From Letharia columbiana (lineage: Eukaryota > Ascomycota > Lecanoromycetes > Lecanorales > Parmeliaceae): 64,000 bases of DNA. The stretch spans positions 933,001-997,000 of the forward strand of contig NW_023501052.1 of NCBI RefSeq assembly GCF_014066305.1, given 5' to 3'. This document shows positions 1 through 10,599 of this stretch, one piece after another (position 1 is the stretch's first letter; each line of letters starts with the position of its first letter). The position numbers and the translations under genes were made by a program. The notes under the pieces were generated by a model. The model saw nothing but the letters and a program-made list of their open reading frames with translations, had not been told where the DNA came from and made no database searches.

Positions 1-803
1 TTTTTGTATTTGTATGTATTCTTGGAATCCAGTGCCGTGGAAGTGGAACCCTTGTCCCGATGAGGAATATGGAACCTATGTGGCGGTATCAGCACACCTG
101 AGCAAGCTTTGTGAAGAAGGGCAGGAATAGCGACACCTTGGGGCAAAGCGCTGAGTGGACGGGAGTTTGCTTTTTCTCTCCGAAGGCTTCGAATAGTCAA
201 TGCAACAGGGTGAATATCACTCCCAAGCTTATTGCCATTCGCTACGAACCCATCAGCTGCGGACCCAGCATCATTCACGGCTGTTTGAATTGACCGAAAC
301 ACGTACAAAAGTCCTCCATAGCATGCATGGTCTATCTATCTGCGTTGAATCTGAGCATGCTGAAAACGACGGAGCCCTTGCGAGATCATCACGGGATACA
401 GGACGGTTTAGATTACCGAAGAGAAAGTTTTCTCGAAGCGACGCCAGCGACTATCTGGGTACTATACTCCAATATCCTGTATTCGGTGTTGGCTGGAGTG
501 GTGGATGGTGACTGCCTCGTTGGGAATTTCGTCGTAAATAAAGCATCAAGAAGGGTAACCTTGTGATTAGCCACGTTTTAAGCACTTGCTAGTGAAGTCG
601 ACTAAAGATAAAGGCTTCCTACCTAAGTAAGTTCAACTATCTAAGTTGAAGTATATTCTCGACTGCTTACCTTTCGATTTCATGTTGTTCATAGATCTTC
701 TTGTGTGTCATAATCCACAGTCTTAGCCCAGCCCTGGCCCCAAAAATATATTGTAGGTTGAGCTCACTACGTTTGTCACCGGTATGTTGCTACCTAATAC
801 TCC
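1..803. other. intergenic, no recognisable gene
   Basis: GC-normal DNA before the P450 relic. Short overlapping frames on the plus strand (111-566) have no recognisable family and no convincing exon structure. I see no RNA gene or repeat here. Confidence 0.5.
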
Positions 804-1560
804 TCAAATGAGCTTCCCCCTGCGAATCATGATTATGGCGGTAAGAGAAGGGATGATGCTGTCTCCGAAGTTTTGCCTCACAGGACGCTGGGCAATGTAC
901 TGGATATCGTGCCTCAAGGTGATCTAGGCGAGCATTAACTTCAGCTGATGAGCTACAAACCAGTGACCAGGACTGCCGAACTTTAATACATATTTCACAC
1001 AAAGAAGGAAGCCCGTTGGCCATGGGTATAACATACCACGCATGCCTCCCATAGCCAGAAGCCAGGTAGAAATCGCTCGCAGTCGCCAGACCTTGTTTTT
1101 TGCGGGGATTGAAGCCTAGTCGGTCAGGGTCTCCTTGTTGGCCCCACCGAGCGTATCCTAGTGCCTTTTAGCAAAGCGGAAGGGATGATATCCGTCGGGT
1201 GTGCGGTAGAAGCGATCATTGTGGTGTAAGTCGACAGCATTGACGCTAATCCACGCGCCCATGGGGATATGATGTCCGCTTGGCAATGGGACTCCATCCT
1301 CCGGCATGACTTCGGGGTGGATGAAGTGTGGGAGCATGAGATTCCGACGGAGGCTCTCGCGGATGGTGCTGTCAGCAGGCGAGAGCTTAGGGAGGGTGGC
1401 GGGATCATTTCAATCATCGATTGTTTGGAAGACTCTGGCGGCCTCGTCCCGGGGCTGCTCCCAGAACCTGGCGTCGGGATTGGAGCTCACGAGGTCGAGC
1501 ACTGTGTTGGTAGCCGAGAAGAAGGAAACAATGATACCAACGAACGGAGAGCAAGGGGAT
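804..1560 (-). pseudogene. cytochrome P450 C-terminal relic (CYP superfamily)
   Basis: Reading the minus strand from about 1560 gives P450 landmarks in order. First is an I-helix-like stretch (FFSATNTVLDLVSSNPDARF). Then comes the K-helix ExxR in STIRESLRRN, then PHFIHPEVMPEDGVPLPSGH and a PERF-like YHPFRFAKRH. The haem loop GYGRHACPGHW follows, then WFVAHQLKLMLA and a normal P450 end (NFGDSIIPSLTAII...IRRGKLI, stop at 804-806). The haem cysteine codon is split by a 64-nt intron at 973-1036 (donor GTATGT, acceptor GCAG; TG|T). The frame is broken by a TGA near 1413, TAG codons after RFAKRH, after ETLTD and after LMLA, and a frameshift just before the haem loop. Only about the last half of a typical 500-aa P450 is visible. 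It would have been an ER-bound haem monooxygenase. The substrate is unknown. Confidence 0.88.
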
Positions 1561-1618
1561 CAGCAGGAGTCAGAGAAGAAGGAAAGTTTTATGCACCCAA
1601 ATGGAGAGCAAGGGGGAA
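1516..1618. repeat. imperfect tandem duplication, ~44 bp at 58-bp spacing
   Basis: Two similar stretches start with GAGAAGAAGGAAA and end with GGAGAGCAAGGGG, at about 1516-1560 and 1574-1617. They lie at the upstream edge of the recognisable P450 relic and may mark its rearranged end. Confidence 0.6.
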
Positions 1619-1911
1619 TGTGAGCGCTGTTGATTGGCTTTGTTATCGGAATTTGGATCAAACGTACTGCATGCTGGGGCTTCGTGCGTGTGGTTAGTGT
1701 TGCATACAGTTGTGAGGTCCATCCACATCAAAACATTGCATGCTAGAGTATCGTAGCGTGACCTTGAATTAGGAATTCAACTTCTTGAATCACCTCTCAG
1801 CTCTTTCATCGTGATGATGGTCTGACATCCTAGTTCGGGACACTGCCCATGGCTACTAGTTTCATGCGCTGGCTGTATCTCCGACGGAGCTGACGTTTCT
1901 GATCTCCGATC

Positions 1912-2841
1912 TCAAGCTTCTTTGATACGCAGATTCTCCCTTATGATCGCTACGTCCTCGTTGCTGAAGCCGCATTGCGTCTTTAGATACCCTTCCGCAC
2001 CGTCATGAGCGTCTCGTAAAACATCGAGCATTTCACTCAGTGCATCGAGCCTAAAATACAACGGATGAGCTGCTCCTCTCATACAGCACGACTTGCTTGC
2101 AGTCTTTCCACTCACCTCAGTCCTAGAAGACTTGTTACTTGCTGATCCGTCCACTCCGAGCCCGACTTCTCGGTCAGATAGCGAACGACGGATTCTTTCA
2201 TGGGCTTCAACCCCTCTTCTGGAAAATCGGTACTCTTGTTGTATCGTCGAGGTCTCCACTCCTGCGGTGGCCAGGATTAGAGCGATAGCGACGCCTGTCC
2301 GGTCTTTACCCGCGGAGCAGTGGATGAGGCAATTTTGGTCGGGATGGTCTCGTATGTGCGTGAAGATGGTTCCGAAGGCATCTTTTCCGTTGTCGAGATA
2401 TTCCACATATGCCCCTCTTGAATCCTGTTGTTCTTGGGGTCAGCTTTAATGTAAGTCAATCCCATAACGACATCTTCGTAAGCTTACTTGACGGTTCGCC
2501 GATGTATAATTCTGAAGGTTCTCTACGCTTTGATGGGCGGGATATTCGCCATGGACGTACACCGGCACGTGTACTCTCCTGATGCCCGGGATCTCGGCTG
2601 TCGGCGCGAAATCTTTGGTTCTTTCGATCTCGGTGGCGGAGCGCAGATCGAAGATGGTGGTGATGTCCAAGTCTCGGATTTGTTGCACTCCATTTGATGT
2701 TGCCCTGCCTGGGTTGGCGCATCGGAAGATGAAGCGGCGCCGGACCGAGTAGAGCGGGTCGACAGCGATTGCGTAGCCGCCAGCATCACGGAAATTGAAG
2801 ACGCCTTCGATATGGGTGAAAGGATTTTTGGAGAAATTCAT
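1912..2841 (-). CDS. tyrosine/serine phosphatase, Y_phosphatase3 type
   Basis: Two exons, 2841-2488 and 2424-1912, are joined across a 63-nt phase-0 intron (GTAAGC ... CAACAG, with a CTGAC branch-like site), giving about 288 aa. The N-terminus (THIEGVFNFRDAGGY, then FRCANPGR and TTIFDLRSATEIER) is the usual start of this family. The P-loop is HCSAGKDRTG, with catalytic Cys and Arg of the Cx5R fold, followed by VAIALILATAGV. The C-terminus ends GAEGYLKTQCGFSNEDV...IRENLRI, which is also typical. It is likely a cytosolic Cys-based phosphatase acting on phosphotyrosine or another small phospho-substrate. The length fits the family. A GTGAGT...TTTTAG pair at 2115-2051 looks like a second intron, but its 65 nt would shift the frame away from the conserved C-terminus, so I read through it. 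That segment (SNKSSRTEVSGK...PLYF) is the least certain part. Confidence 0.88.
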
Positions 2842-4649
2842 TGTTCGACTTTTGTGAGGTGCTATTCCACAATAGAGATCTGGAGGAAGAGGCGACGCAA
2901 TCAGTCAAGGATCAATGCTTGAAAAACGCGGAGTCATCGATGCAGCTATCCTTTAGCTTTATTCTTCATCTTTCTTCGGTAGTTTGGCGCGGACGGCACC
3001 TTCGAGCAACTCGGCATTGCCTCCACGTGTTGTATTTTCTTCTTCGCATTCGATCTAGCCAGGGTTTGCTCAATTTCACATCTCCAATTCTGCGCAATGC
3101 ACGCTCGCTAGACGTAATGTCTAATAGACTGAGAATCAAATGGCATTAACCCACAAGATACCCACAGGATTTCAAAAACATGAGCAGCAGCAAGGCAATT
3201 TGGAGCGACTTACTTGCTCCTTGATCACAAAACCAATGGACTAGAAGCTTTGACGTTAAGGCCCTCTCCAGAGTCGAGGCAGTTGTCAGACTCCACACCG
3301 TCGGTACCTGGTAGAGTGCGAACTCGAAGAACTCCCTGCTAAGGCAGATTGTTACAGATGGTGACGAACGGCTCGCTGGCTGCAAGTGATGTGGCGTAGT
3401 TACCCACAGACATCCGACGCTACTGCGCAGGCCGCCAGACACCGCAGGGTAGAATTGATCTAATGCATGCCTTATCGTAGCAATTCTGGAGCCTGGCACC
3501 AGTAAAACGCTTGTTGTCGTTACTGAATGATCTTTTCATGCGGCCTTGTAGGATTCAAGCCTGAGGGAACGGGATAATGCCAAGCCTTGAGCGTTGCCTA
3601 TTTCAGTAGCGCGTCGGCTATTCTTCGGCCATCCCGCCCTATCAATCTTGCTTTGGAACATCCTTTGGATCCTGACTGTCGTGTTCAATCCTTCGAATCC
3701 TTCTTCTGACCATCAAGAACACTCAATCTAGCTCTGATCTACGCCCTATCATCGGTTAGAAACACTCTCACTTCAGCTAAGGCGATTTCTAAGCTTGGTC
3801 TTCCCAATCACAGATGTTAGAAATCCTTCGTCTCCAAGACTTAAGCTTAGTGCTGACTCTTGGTAGTCTTGACATATGCTTCATCTCAGAGACATAGGAC
3901 AACCCTATCAATGTGTACCACCGGGATCTTTTCGTCTGTGACGGCCCTCGAAGGATCACTGGCCTCGCAACTTGTACTACGATGGTCTACGACGAGGTTA
4001 GTATTGGTAGCCACCTACCTCCACTGCTCAACCTAAAGCGCTCAGCGTATGATAAGTCAACAACTTTCAAGAACAAAGAGAATGTCACACCCTGTATAGT
4101 GCGAGATACAAGCGGCATGAAGGGCGCTAAATGTAACACCCTGATGCAGCTGCTCCTCCAAACTGCATTTATGCAACGGCATGCCGAAATCATGAGCGGA
4201 GTAACAGGGACTGCTAGACCACCAGCATTGACTCTCGGCCTTATCAGCATAGTAGCTGCTTGGTAGCTCAAGTGCCTCGATCCAATGACATGCAGGACAA
4301 CGCTTGTCGTTCGGCTACTTGCAGTGCCCAGCTTGGGGCGCCCTGTCATTTCCGGTTTCTGCCATCCCTCTGGTTTTCGGCCGTAACCCTTTCTTATGAA
4401 CAGGATTCGCGACTCAGGACTTCTTTCGGTTCTCATGAGCCTTGACATTTGCGCAACTTGAAATCATCCTTAGCTGCCCTTGAGATTTCCTCCTTTTGTC
4501 CCAGCAGAGATTCGGTTTGGCGCGCTCCTGCTAGCCCCCTCTTATAACAGGTCACCTACTCCTCACATCCTACAAGTCCGGCCCCAAGACTACACGACAA
4601 ATTGCAACAGCAACCTCTTTCAAAATTTTCTTACAGCTGCTCGGACATC
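2842..4649. other. 1.8-kb intergenic region, no supported gene
   Basis: Frames up to 153 aa exist (3146-3499 minus, 3913-4266 plus, 3987-4448 minus). None resembles a known family or extends through plausible introns. The segment separates the divergently oriented phosphatase and HAD-like genes and probably holds both promoters. Confidence 0.5.
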
Positions 4650-6443
4650 ATGAGCGGACGGCATCTTCATGGCTCAACTGGCTTCAGGCCAACGCTGTTG
4701 CAAAACATACAGAGCAGCCTCGGGTTCGGATGGTACAGCATGGATAAGTCCAAGTCATCCCTCGCTCAAAGGTGACTATCAAGTTCACATTCGCTCTCAG
4801 AAGACCTTCGCTAATCTCAACACGGTTCAGTAAACCCACATTATCCATAAAGCACCCGAACTTCTGTTCCTGACCCTGATGCAGTGCCAGTATCCTCAGA
4901 CATCCCTACCATCTTTCCAGACTCTCCTCCGGAATCTCGGTCACACTCTCCATCCACTAAAGCTGCAGCAACATCCGTCTCCACTGTCCAGGGAAATCCG
5001 CTCTCATACTCACCGCCTCACCTGGATACATTCAAGTGGTTTGACAATGTTCTCTTCGAGCTGAACAGTGTCTTCCTGTCGTCTCCCGACGGTTCGGAGG
5101 TTGACAAGCGCACCAAGGGAATACGATACGATGTCATCACGTCTTTGGCTTGGTCCAAATTTGAAAAAGGCCTCATCACCGTCGAAGATTGCCAAGCGCA
5201 GATCTCTGCGAAGTTAGATTTCTCGGAAGCCGAGGTTGCAGATGCAGTCGACTCAGCAATGTTATGGCGTATATCACCAGAGATGCTGGCCCTAGCAATG
5301 GAGCTTCGAAGCACGCACAGCATCTACGCCGTCGGGAATCTACCGCAGCCCGTTTTTGACAGACTCAAAACACTCCATGAACCTTTAGATCTTTTCAACG
5401 ATATCTTCATTTCCAGCAATCTGAACGAACGTTTACCACATCCCGCGATACTGAAGAAAGCCCTGAATGCTGCTGATTTAGACCCCGAAAGGACTCTCTA
5501 CATCGGCAGCCACATCGACAACGTGATCACTGCGCGTTCTTTCGGTTTCTACGGTATCACATGTGGCGACCCCCTCGAGTGCATCGCGCACGCTCTCCAA
5601 CTTTGCCGTGAGCCCATCGCTAAAGCCAAAGCCTGGCTGAAGAGCGAGGCCGGCAAGCTCGATCTAGAAACAAGTCTCGGGATCACCGTCAAGGACGCCT
5701 ATATGCAATATTGCATCTTGGACGCCACAGATGATAAGTCCCTCATCTACTACGATCCGGACCAACGTCTTTTTAGCTGGTACTATGGCCCTATACCCAG
5801 TGGTCTCAAGGAATTTCCGCCAGATGTCGACTGCAACTCTTTGGCCTACTCGGTCTTCGACCACCTTGATGATGGGGCAAGACAAGGTGTGATGGATCAA
5901 ATGCTTCAATACGTGGACTCAGAAGGAATCTTGCAAGGCTACCTCTCCGACGACAAAGTCCGCGTCGATATTCTAATGTGCGTCAACGGTCTCGCACTCT
6001 TCAATGAATACGGTCGCGGTCACCAGCTTGCAGCAACTGAAGAGTGGATCTTCAAGGTGTTGGACACCCGCGCTTTCAGAGATGGAACGCACTACTACCC
6101 TTCCCCGGACGTCTTCCTCTACTACGTCTCGCGTCTGCTACGAAAGGCTCCTAATCTCCGCCAGCGCTTTGGACCTGTGCTGCGAGATTGCGTGCTAGAG
6201 AGGATGGAGGCCGATGGCGATGCGCTGGCGCTTGCTTCTAGGCTGATTGCCGCGGCGAGATGCGGAGTGAGGAATGATCGCAATATGGAGAGGTTGCTTG
6301 CGCTGCAGAGAGAAGATGGGAGCTGGGAGGCTGGGGTTGTATACCAATTCACCCGGGTATCTGGCGTGGCGTGGCATCAGGGATTGACTGTTTCTCTGGC
6401 TGTTCTGGCGATTGAGGAGTGGGATTATCTGCGTCGGGGATGA
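4650..6443 (+). CDS. HAD-like / terpene-cyclase-type protein (AstC-like family)
   Basis: Model: exon 1 4650-4771, intron 4772-4852 (GTGACT...TAAAG, 81 nt), exon 2 4853-6443; 570 aa. Residues ~92-280 form a HAD-like domain (KWFDNVLFELNSVFL; a helical cap; YAVGNLP; ERTLYIGSHIDNVITARSFG). The usual HAD nucleophile motif DxDGT is not evident (FELNS instead), and motif IV is IDN. The second half resembles class II terpenoid-cyclase folds: EFPPDVDCNSLAYSVF at ~362-377 sits where family members carry DxDTT. A QW-like QREDGSW follows at 526-532. Known fungal relatives of this architecture include the drimanyl-diphosphate synthase AstC of the astellolide pathway. Here the second and third acidic-motif positions read DVDCN, so activity is uncertain. 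An intron-split upstream exon is needed because TAA at 4848-4850 closes the main frame. Soluble; no signal peptide or TM seen. Confidence 0.8.
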
Positions 6444-7689
6444 GCTGATGCGAGTGGTAGGGGCCTAAAAGGGATCTAATTACGGTAGCGATCAGTCTTC
6501 TTAGCGTCGGGGTGGAATGCCGATTCAAGACACCATCTTCCATGGGGTTCATGCCCTGACAGGAGAGTACAATTGTAGTACGATCAGTGGCTATTTCTTT
6601 CAACATGAAATTAGCGTAAACCTCAAGAACAATGTTAGAACCGGGTATCTACGGCCTTTCATGTCAAACGTCCGGATCAAGAACCTTCTCGACTTGTCAA
6701 GCGCACCTCCACTTATCTCCACTCAAATCGTTCTTGACTTCATGCTTAGGTCTCAAGCCAAAAGGGGGCCCCTTTTCCCCCAATCCAAAGGCAGAGGTTT
6801 TGTGGCAATCGAAGGCGTAATCCACCAATTTGATAGTCACTGTACATGGTCAAGGAGCCCAAGTCCTGCTAAGCTGCTCGGGTCCCCTCTTACGGCTTTT
6901 CCCTTATCTAAACCTTTTCTTCCCACTTTAGAGCCCGCACCATTGAATTGAGAGGCTCCAGATGAACGTGGGTTTGAGCTAGGCGGCGGCGTAGATCCAA
7001 CCTTTAGTAATGTTGGATCATGTGGATCACGCATTGGAGAGAGAACCCTTGAAGAAGAGTAGATCGTTGTTCACTCCAACAATCTCAGGGACGTATGGTA
7101 TAGAGATCCTTCAAGCAAACCCCTCGTCCATATCATCAAAGTAATACCTGATTGGTACGATGTTCTGACCACATGCCCTATCGACCTCCAATCGCACCAT
7201 CACGTCAAGTCCTTTCCATCGTTCTATTTGATGCCGCTTTCGGGACCAGGCGCCATGAACAGGGCAAACACTCCGGGCTCCCATCCAGCGTCACCCGGCC
7301 TTACAAAAGATCGGGTTCTGCCATATCGAAATCGTGCGGCCAGATAAGGATCTGTGGATTCTCTGAGACTTTGATTTCTTCTCGGACAGCTTTTAAGAGG
7401 AATGGGAAAATGGGAAGACATAAGCGTACCTTCGCGAGAGGAGACTCGGTCTTTTCCTCTCCGATCTCGGCGTATAGTTATTCTACGCAGCGAGCCACCC
7501 AATGTAAAGCAGCTTTGTCCAGAAGGGCAGTACGATTTGTTTGTCCCGCTGCAACAGTTGGGGGAAAACTGATGACAATGGAATAAACAGCAAACGTGCA
7601 GCAGAGTTTGCGTACCTCATAACTACTTATAGATTTTATAACTTGCTCGCTCGCACTGGACAATTCCTCCTAAAAGCGCTCTTCCCAAA
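6444..7689. other. intergenic, no supported gene
   Basis: Frames of 60-144 aa lie on both strands (6517-6951, 7152-7586), but none has a recognisable domain. The last part probably carries the promoter of the gene at 7690. Confidence 0.5.
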
Positions 7690-8379
7690 ATGCCTTCAAC
7701 AGGCTTCCTCCGACTACCACCGGAGCTGCGCAACACGGTCTACCAGCACATCTATATCAGAGGAAGGCGCTACGTGTCTGGTCGAGACTGGTCAAGCGCC
7801 ACCAACGGCAGTGGGCTATTCTTCACATGTCGACAGATCTACCAGGAAACCATCCATCAGTACCATTCCTTCGACTTCGTCTTCCTGACTGGTTCCACAA
7901 CGGACTACAGCTGGCTTGATAAGATAGGCTCGGAGGGCAGGAACAAGCTGTTAAATGCAGCGGTCGACACGGAGTCTTTTGGGGTTGAGCCAAGAATGTT
8001 TTTCTATATGTTGTCACGATGTGAAAAGCTCTCGCTGGAGATAGATATCCGCGCAAACCGTCTCATTTCCATGTGGCAGAACGGTGCCTTTGAGTCCATG
8101 CATGGCTTTCATTGGGCTAGAGCTATTGCTTCACCCCCCCGTCCGGGTGCAAGCACGTGTGGGAAGCACATGGGTGAATGGCATCTTGAGTTTCCGCTAG
8201 GTAGGCGTAGAGAAATCGAGAAAGAGCGAGCGGGCTATGACAGCGAGGTGGCAAAGTTGCTGCCGCATATGAGAGGCCAGTGTCCCATGAATTGCAGGTT
8301 GCATGTTGGGAGAGCAGGGAGATGCACGCAGGCTAGCGTTCATGTCATCTGTGATTCGAAATGTGCTTTTGATATCTGA
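7690..8379 (+). CDS. F-box-like / 2EXR-type protein
   Basis: Single exon of 229 aa starting in a good context (AAAATGCC). The N-terminus FLRLPPELRNTVYQHI is the F-box-like signature common in large fungal families, followed by FFTCRQIYQETIHQYHSFDFVF (residues ~45-66), the usual second conserved block. The rest is poorly conserved, with cysteine-rich ends (GQCPMNCRLHVGRAGRC). Such proteins may act as substrate adaptors for SCF-type ubiquitin ligases, but that is family inference. A long C-terminal extension would be typical, so this is on the short side. It runs convergently towards the GT34 gene with about 170 bp between stop codons. Confidence 0.7.
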   Translation: MPSTGFLRLPPELRNTVYQHIYIRGRRYVSGRDWSSATNGSGLFFTCRQIYQETIHQYHSFDFVFLTGSTTDYSWLDKIGSEGRNKLLNAAVDTESFGVEPRMFFYMLSRCEKLSLEIDIRANRLISMWQNGAFESMHGFHWARAIASPPRPGASTCGKHMGEWHLEFPLGRRREIEKERAGYDSEVAKLLPHMRGQCPMNCRLHVGRAGRCTQASVHVICDSKCAFDI

Positions 8380-8546
8380 TGGCCTTGATGCCAGATTCAA
8401 GGCGGTTCACCGGGCCCGAGGGTCGTTTGTTGAGCTGAAATCAGGTTTTCAAAGTGGTATTAATAACGCAGCGCTTGAACTTGCAGACGTTTCCGCTGCG
8501 ACGCCGCTTTCACGTGTATTTATGATCCTATTAACCTCGGCGATCT

Positions 8547-9763
8547 TCATTTTGTACTATTCGCTGGATTTTCAGCCGCAGCGAGAGCAGATTTGACCTG
8601 ATTGATGACAGCTCGAAAAAAGCTGGACTTGTCAGCTTCGTCGTAAATGATTTGCTGTAGCCTTGCCTGGGCCCGGAGTAAATATTGGGTAGTATCATTG
8701 CCATCGTGGAGACGGTCGAGCTTTTGTGTCAGATCTCTTGCTTCCATCAACCGTGTCCAGTAAGCATCGATGTTGGCTTGGTAACTCGTTTTCTCCAGCG
8801 GGATCTGAAGTTCATGCGGGGCCCGCTCTAATCTATCCAACCATCTCTGCACCGCCCCAAATTTGTGCTTCTTCAGGCCGCAGAAGTGAATCAACATGTC
8901 CCCATCCTGCACCCGAGGCAAATGGTTATGGGAGTATTCAATGCCGTTGAACCACTCAACCGGCTGGTATAAGACGTGCTCGCGGTAGCCGACTCGTTTC
9001 AACACCCACTTGAATGCTGTCTGTTCTGCGTTGTGATCAATTTCCACGTCCGTTCGTAGGTCTGGGAGCGCAGCGACCTCGGTCAGCATCTTTACGCTCC
9101 ATTCATTTATGCGGACGAAGAAGACGCCGGCGTTGAAGCCGCTTCCGAATCCCCAGTCTCGGCCGCCGAGAAAATGGATGTCGGAGAAGTCGGACGGGGG
9201 CAGGAAGAGGGTCCAGGGGATGTTTGGGTTCAAAAGGATCGTGTCTGAATCGAAGAATCTAGCTGGCGAGTCAGCTTCAGGATTAAATCGAATGAGTCTC
9301 GAATTGATTCTTACACGAGCCATTCTGCGCGCTCATCCGTCGGCTTGGCCATCTCAGCAACTGCAAGGGATAGCATGTATAGCGGCTTGCTAAAGACCAA
9401 CTCCATCCACTCTCCTTTTCCCCTCACGTCTTCACGCAGTACATGGGTTGGGTATCCCCATCTTTTCCCGTATTCGATATGAGTAGCCATGCACCGTTCG
9501 TCAAGGGCATCGTTTGTTTCATTTGTCGCGTTGTAGACGCGCATGCTGACCTGTCGAATCTTGGGTCGTAAGACATCTGGTAAGAGAGGGTCGATCGCAG
9601 ATGTGTTTTTGTTCAAGGCGCTTGGAGGCGTTTCTGAAGAGACACTTGCGAAAGATTGACTTTTGTGTGCTAAATAGAGAACTTGAGGTCGGAGAATACA
9701 AAATTGAAAGAATGCGAGGAAGGACAGTGCAACGAGTGTTACAATTGGCGGTGGTGAAAACAT
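8547..9763 (-). CDS. GT34 glycosyltransferase (GMA12/MNN10-type), Golgi type II membrane protein
   Basis: Exon 1 9763-9315 and exon 2 9258-8547 are joined over a 56-nt intron (GTAAGA...GCTAG, phase 2), giving 386 aa. The start is placed at MFSPPPIVTLVALSFLAF because this puts a single hydrophobic anchor (residues ~6-24) at the N-terminus; an in-frame ATG at 9934 would give a less likely 57-aa extension. Conserved blocks: CMATHIEYGKRWGYPTHVL, GEWMELVFSKPLYML, the DxD metal/nucleotide-sugar motif in EWLVFFDSDTILLNP (residues ~148-162), FGSGFNAGVFFVRINEWS, EQTAFKW and MLIHFCGLKKHKF. GT34 enzymes transfer galactose or mannose from nucleotide sugar to glycans in the Golgi. The fusion of the two exons exactly restores the DxD motif, which supports the intron. 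Confidence 0.93.
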
Positions 9764-10599
9764 TTTTCCGCGAGTAGGCAGTTCAACCAGATTTGAAGAA
9801 CGAACGTGAAAAGAGAGCATGGAGATGGCGAAGATGTCATTTAGCTGCTGTGCTCCAATGCGCTCAGCACTAGCGAGATTAACATTCCAACACTCTCCAG
9901 TGTGGAATGCAGGTAGATCTCCGCCATCAGACACAGAACCTCCAACATGTCTGTTATACCTTCCGTCTTGGACATCTGAGGCAATTCAAAGGTACCAGCT
10001 CTCGCTCAGCTCTCGCTCAAGGTCAGCAAACAGGCTAGGAAAGTAATGAGCTGTCAGCAGGGGAAACGGGCAGCAGCATACAGACGAGGGCGATGACTAT
10101 TGCATACTGTTGTATGGTGGCAAGGTAATACTTCCGGTTCCGTAACATAAAGGGCGAATTACAAATTCATACCCCAAACTATGGGATTCTTACAAAAACA
10201 TAAAGGGTGATGCTGAGATTAGAAGGGAGCGGCTACTTCAGCCACTCAACCCTACAGCCTTACCTTAGCGGAGGGCTATGAGTTGCGCTAACCGTACCTT
10301 AACCAAATTAGTAAGATTTACCGCCTTTTGGCGGTAGCTTTGTAATACAACCATGATTTCGAAAAGGATTAAATACGTCATATGTTTTTAGTAGTGCTTT
10401 TTTAGTCTCAGTGGCCCCACGCAGTGGGTCTGAGCAGGAAACCCTGCCAAGCCTCATTTTTTTGGTGGTTTGGCTGATATGAGATATTCACCCCTGCGTA
10501 CATATAGACACTAAGTATCAGCCGCAGGTATTGCTAACAGTATATAAGGTACTATTAAAATCATGGTAACTACTCTACTCCTCCGCACTTTCGCGATAT
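9764..10599. other. promoter side of GT34 gene and edge of first RIP island
   Basis: GC-normal DNA grading into AT-rich DNA. It contains part of a palindromic repeat (10,152-10,200) and a perfect 7-bp-stem hairpin TACCGCCTTTTGGCGGTA at about 10,319-10,336. No gene seen. Confidence 0.5.
10152..10200 (+). repeat. partial copy of palindromic repeat family P
   Basis: GGGCGAATTACAAATTCATA followed by CCCCAAACTATG matches the start of the better-preserved copies at 12,991, 35,549 and 36,673 (reverse complement). Only about a third of the unit is present. Confidence 0.6.

Noticed and set aside
1269..1697. 142-aa plus-strand frame
   Set aside because: It is antisense to the P450 relic, whose minus-strand reading carries ExxR and the haem motif.
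2051..2115. Second intron in the phosphatase gene (GTGAGT...TTTTAG)
   Set aside because: Its 65-nt length would shift the frame away from the conserved C-terminus ending in IRENLRI; read-through keeps it.
3913..4448. 117-aa plus and 153-aa minus frames
   Set aside because: No recognisable domain, no splice context, and overlapping frames of similar length on both strands.
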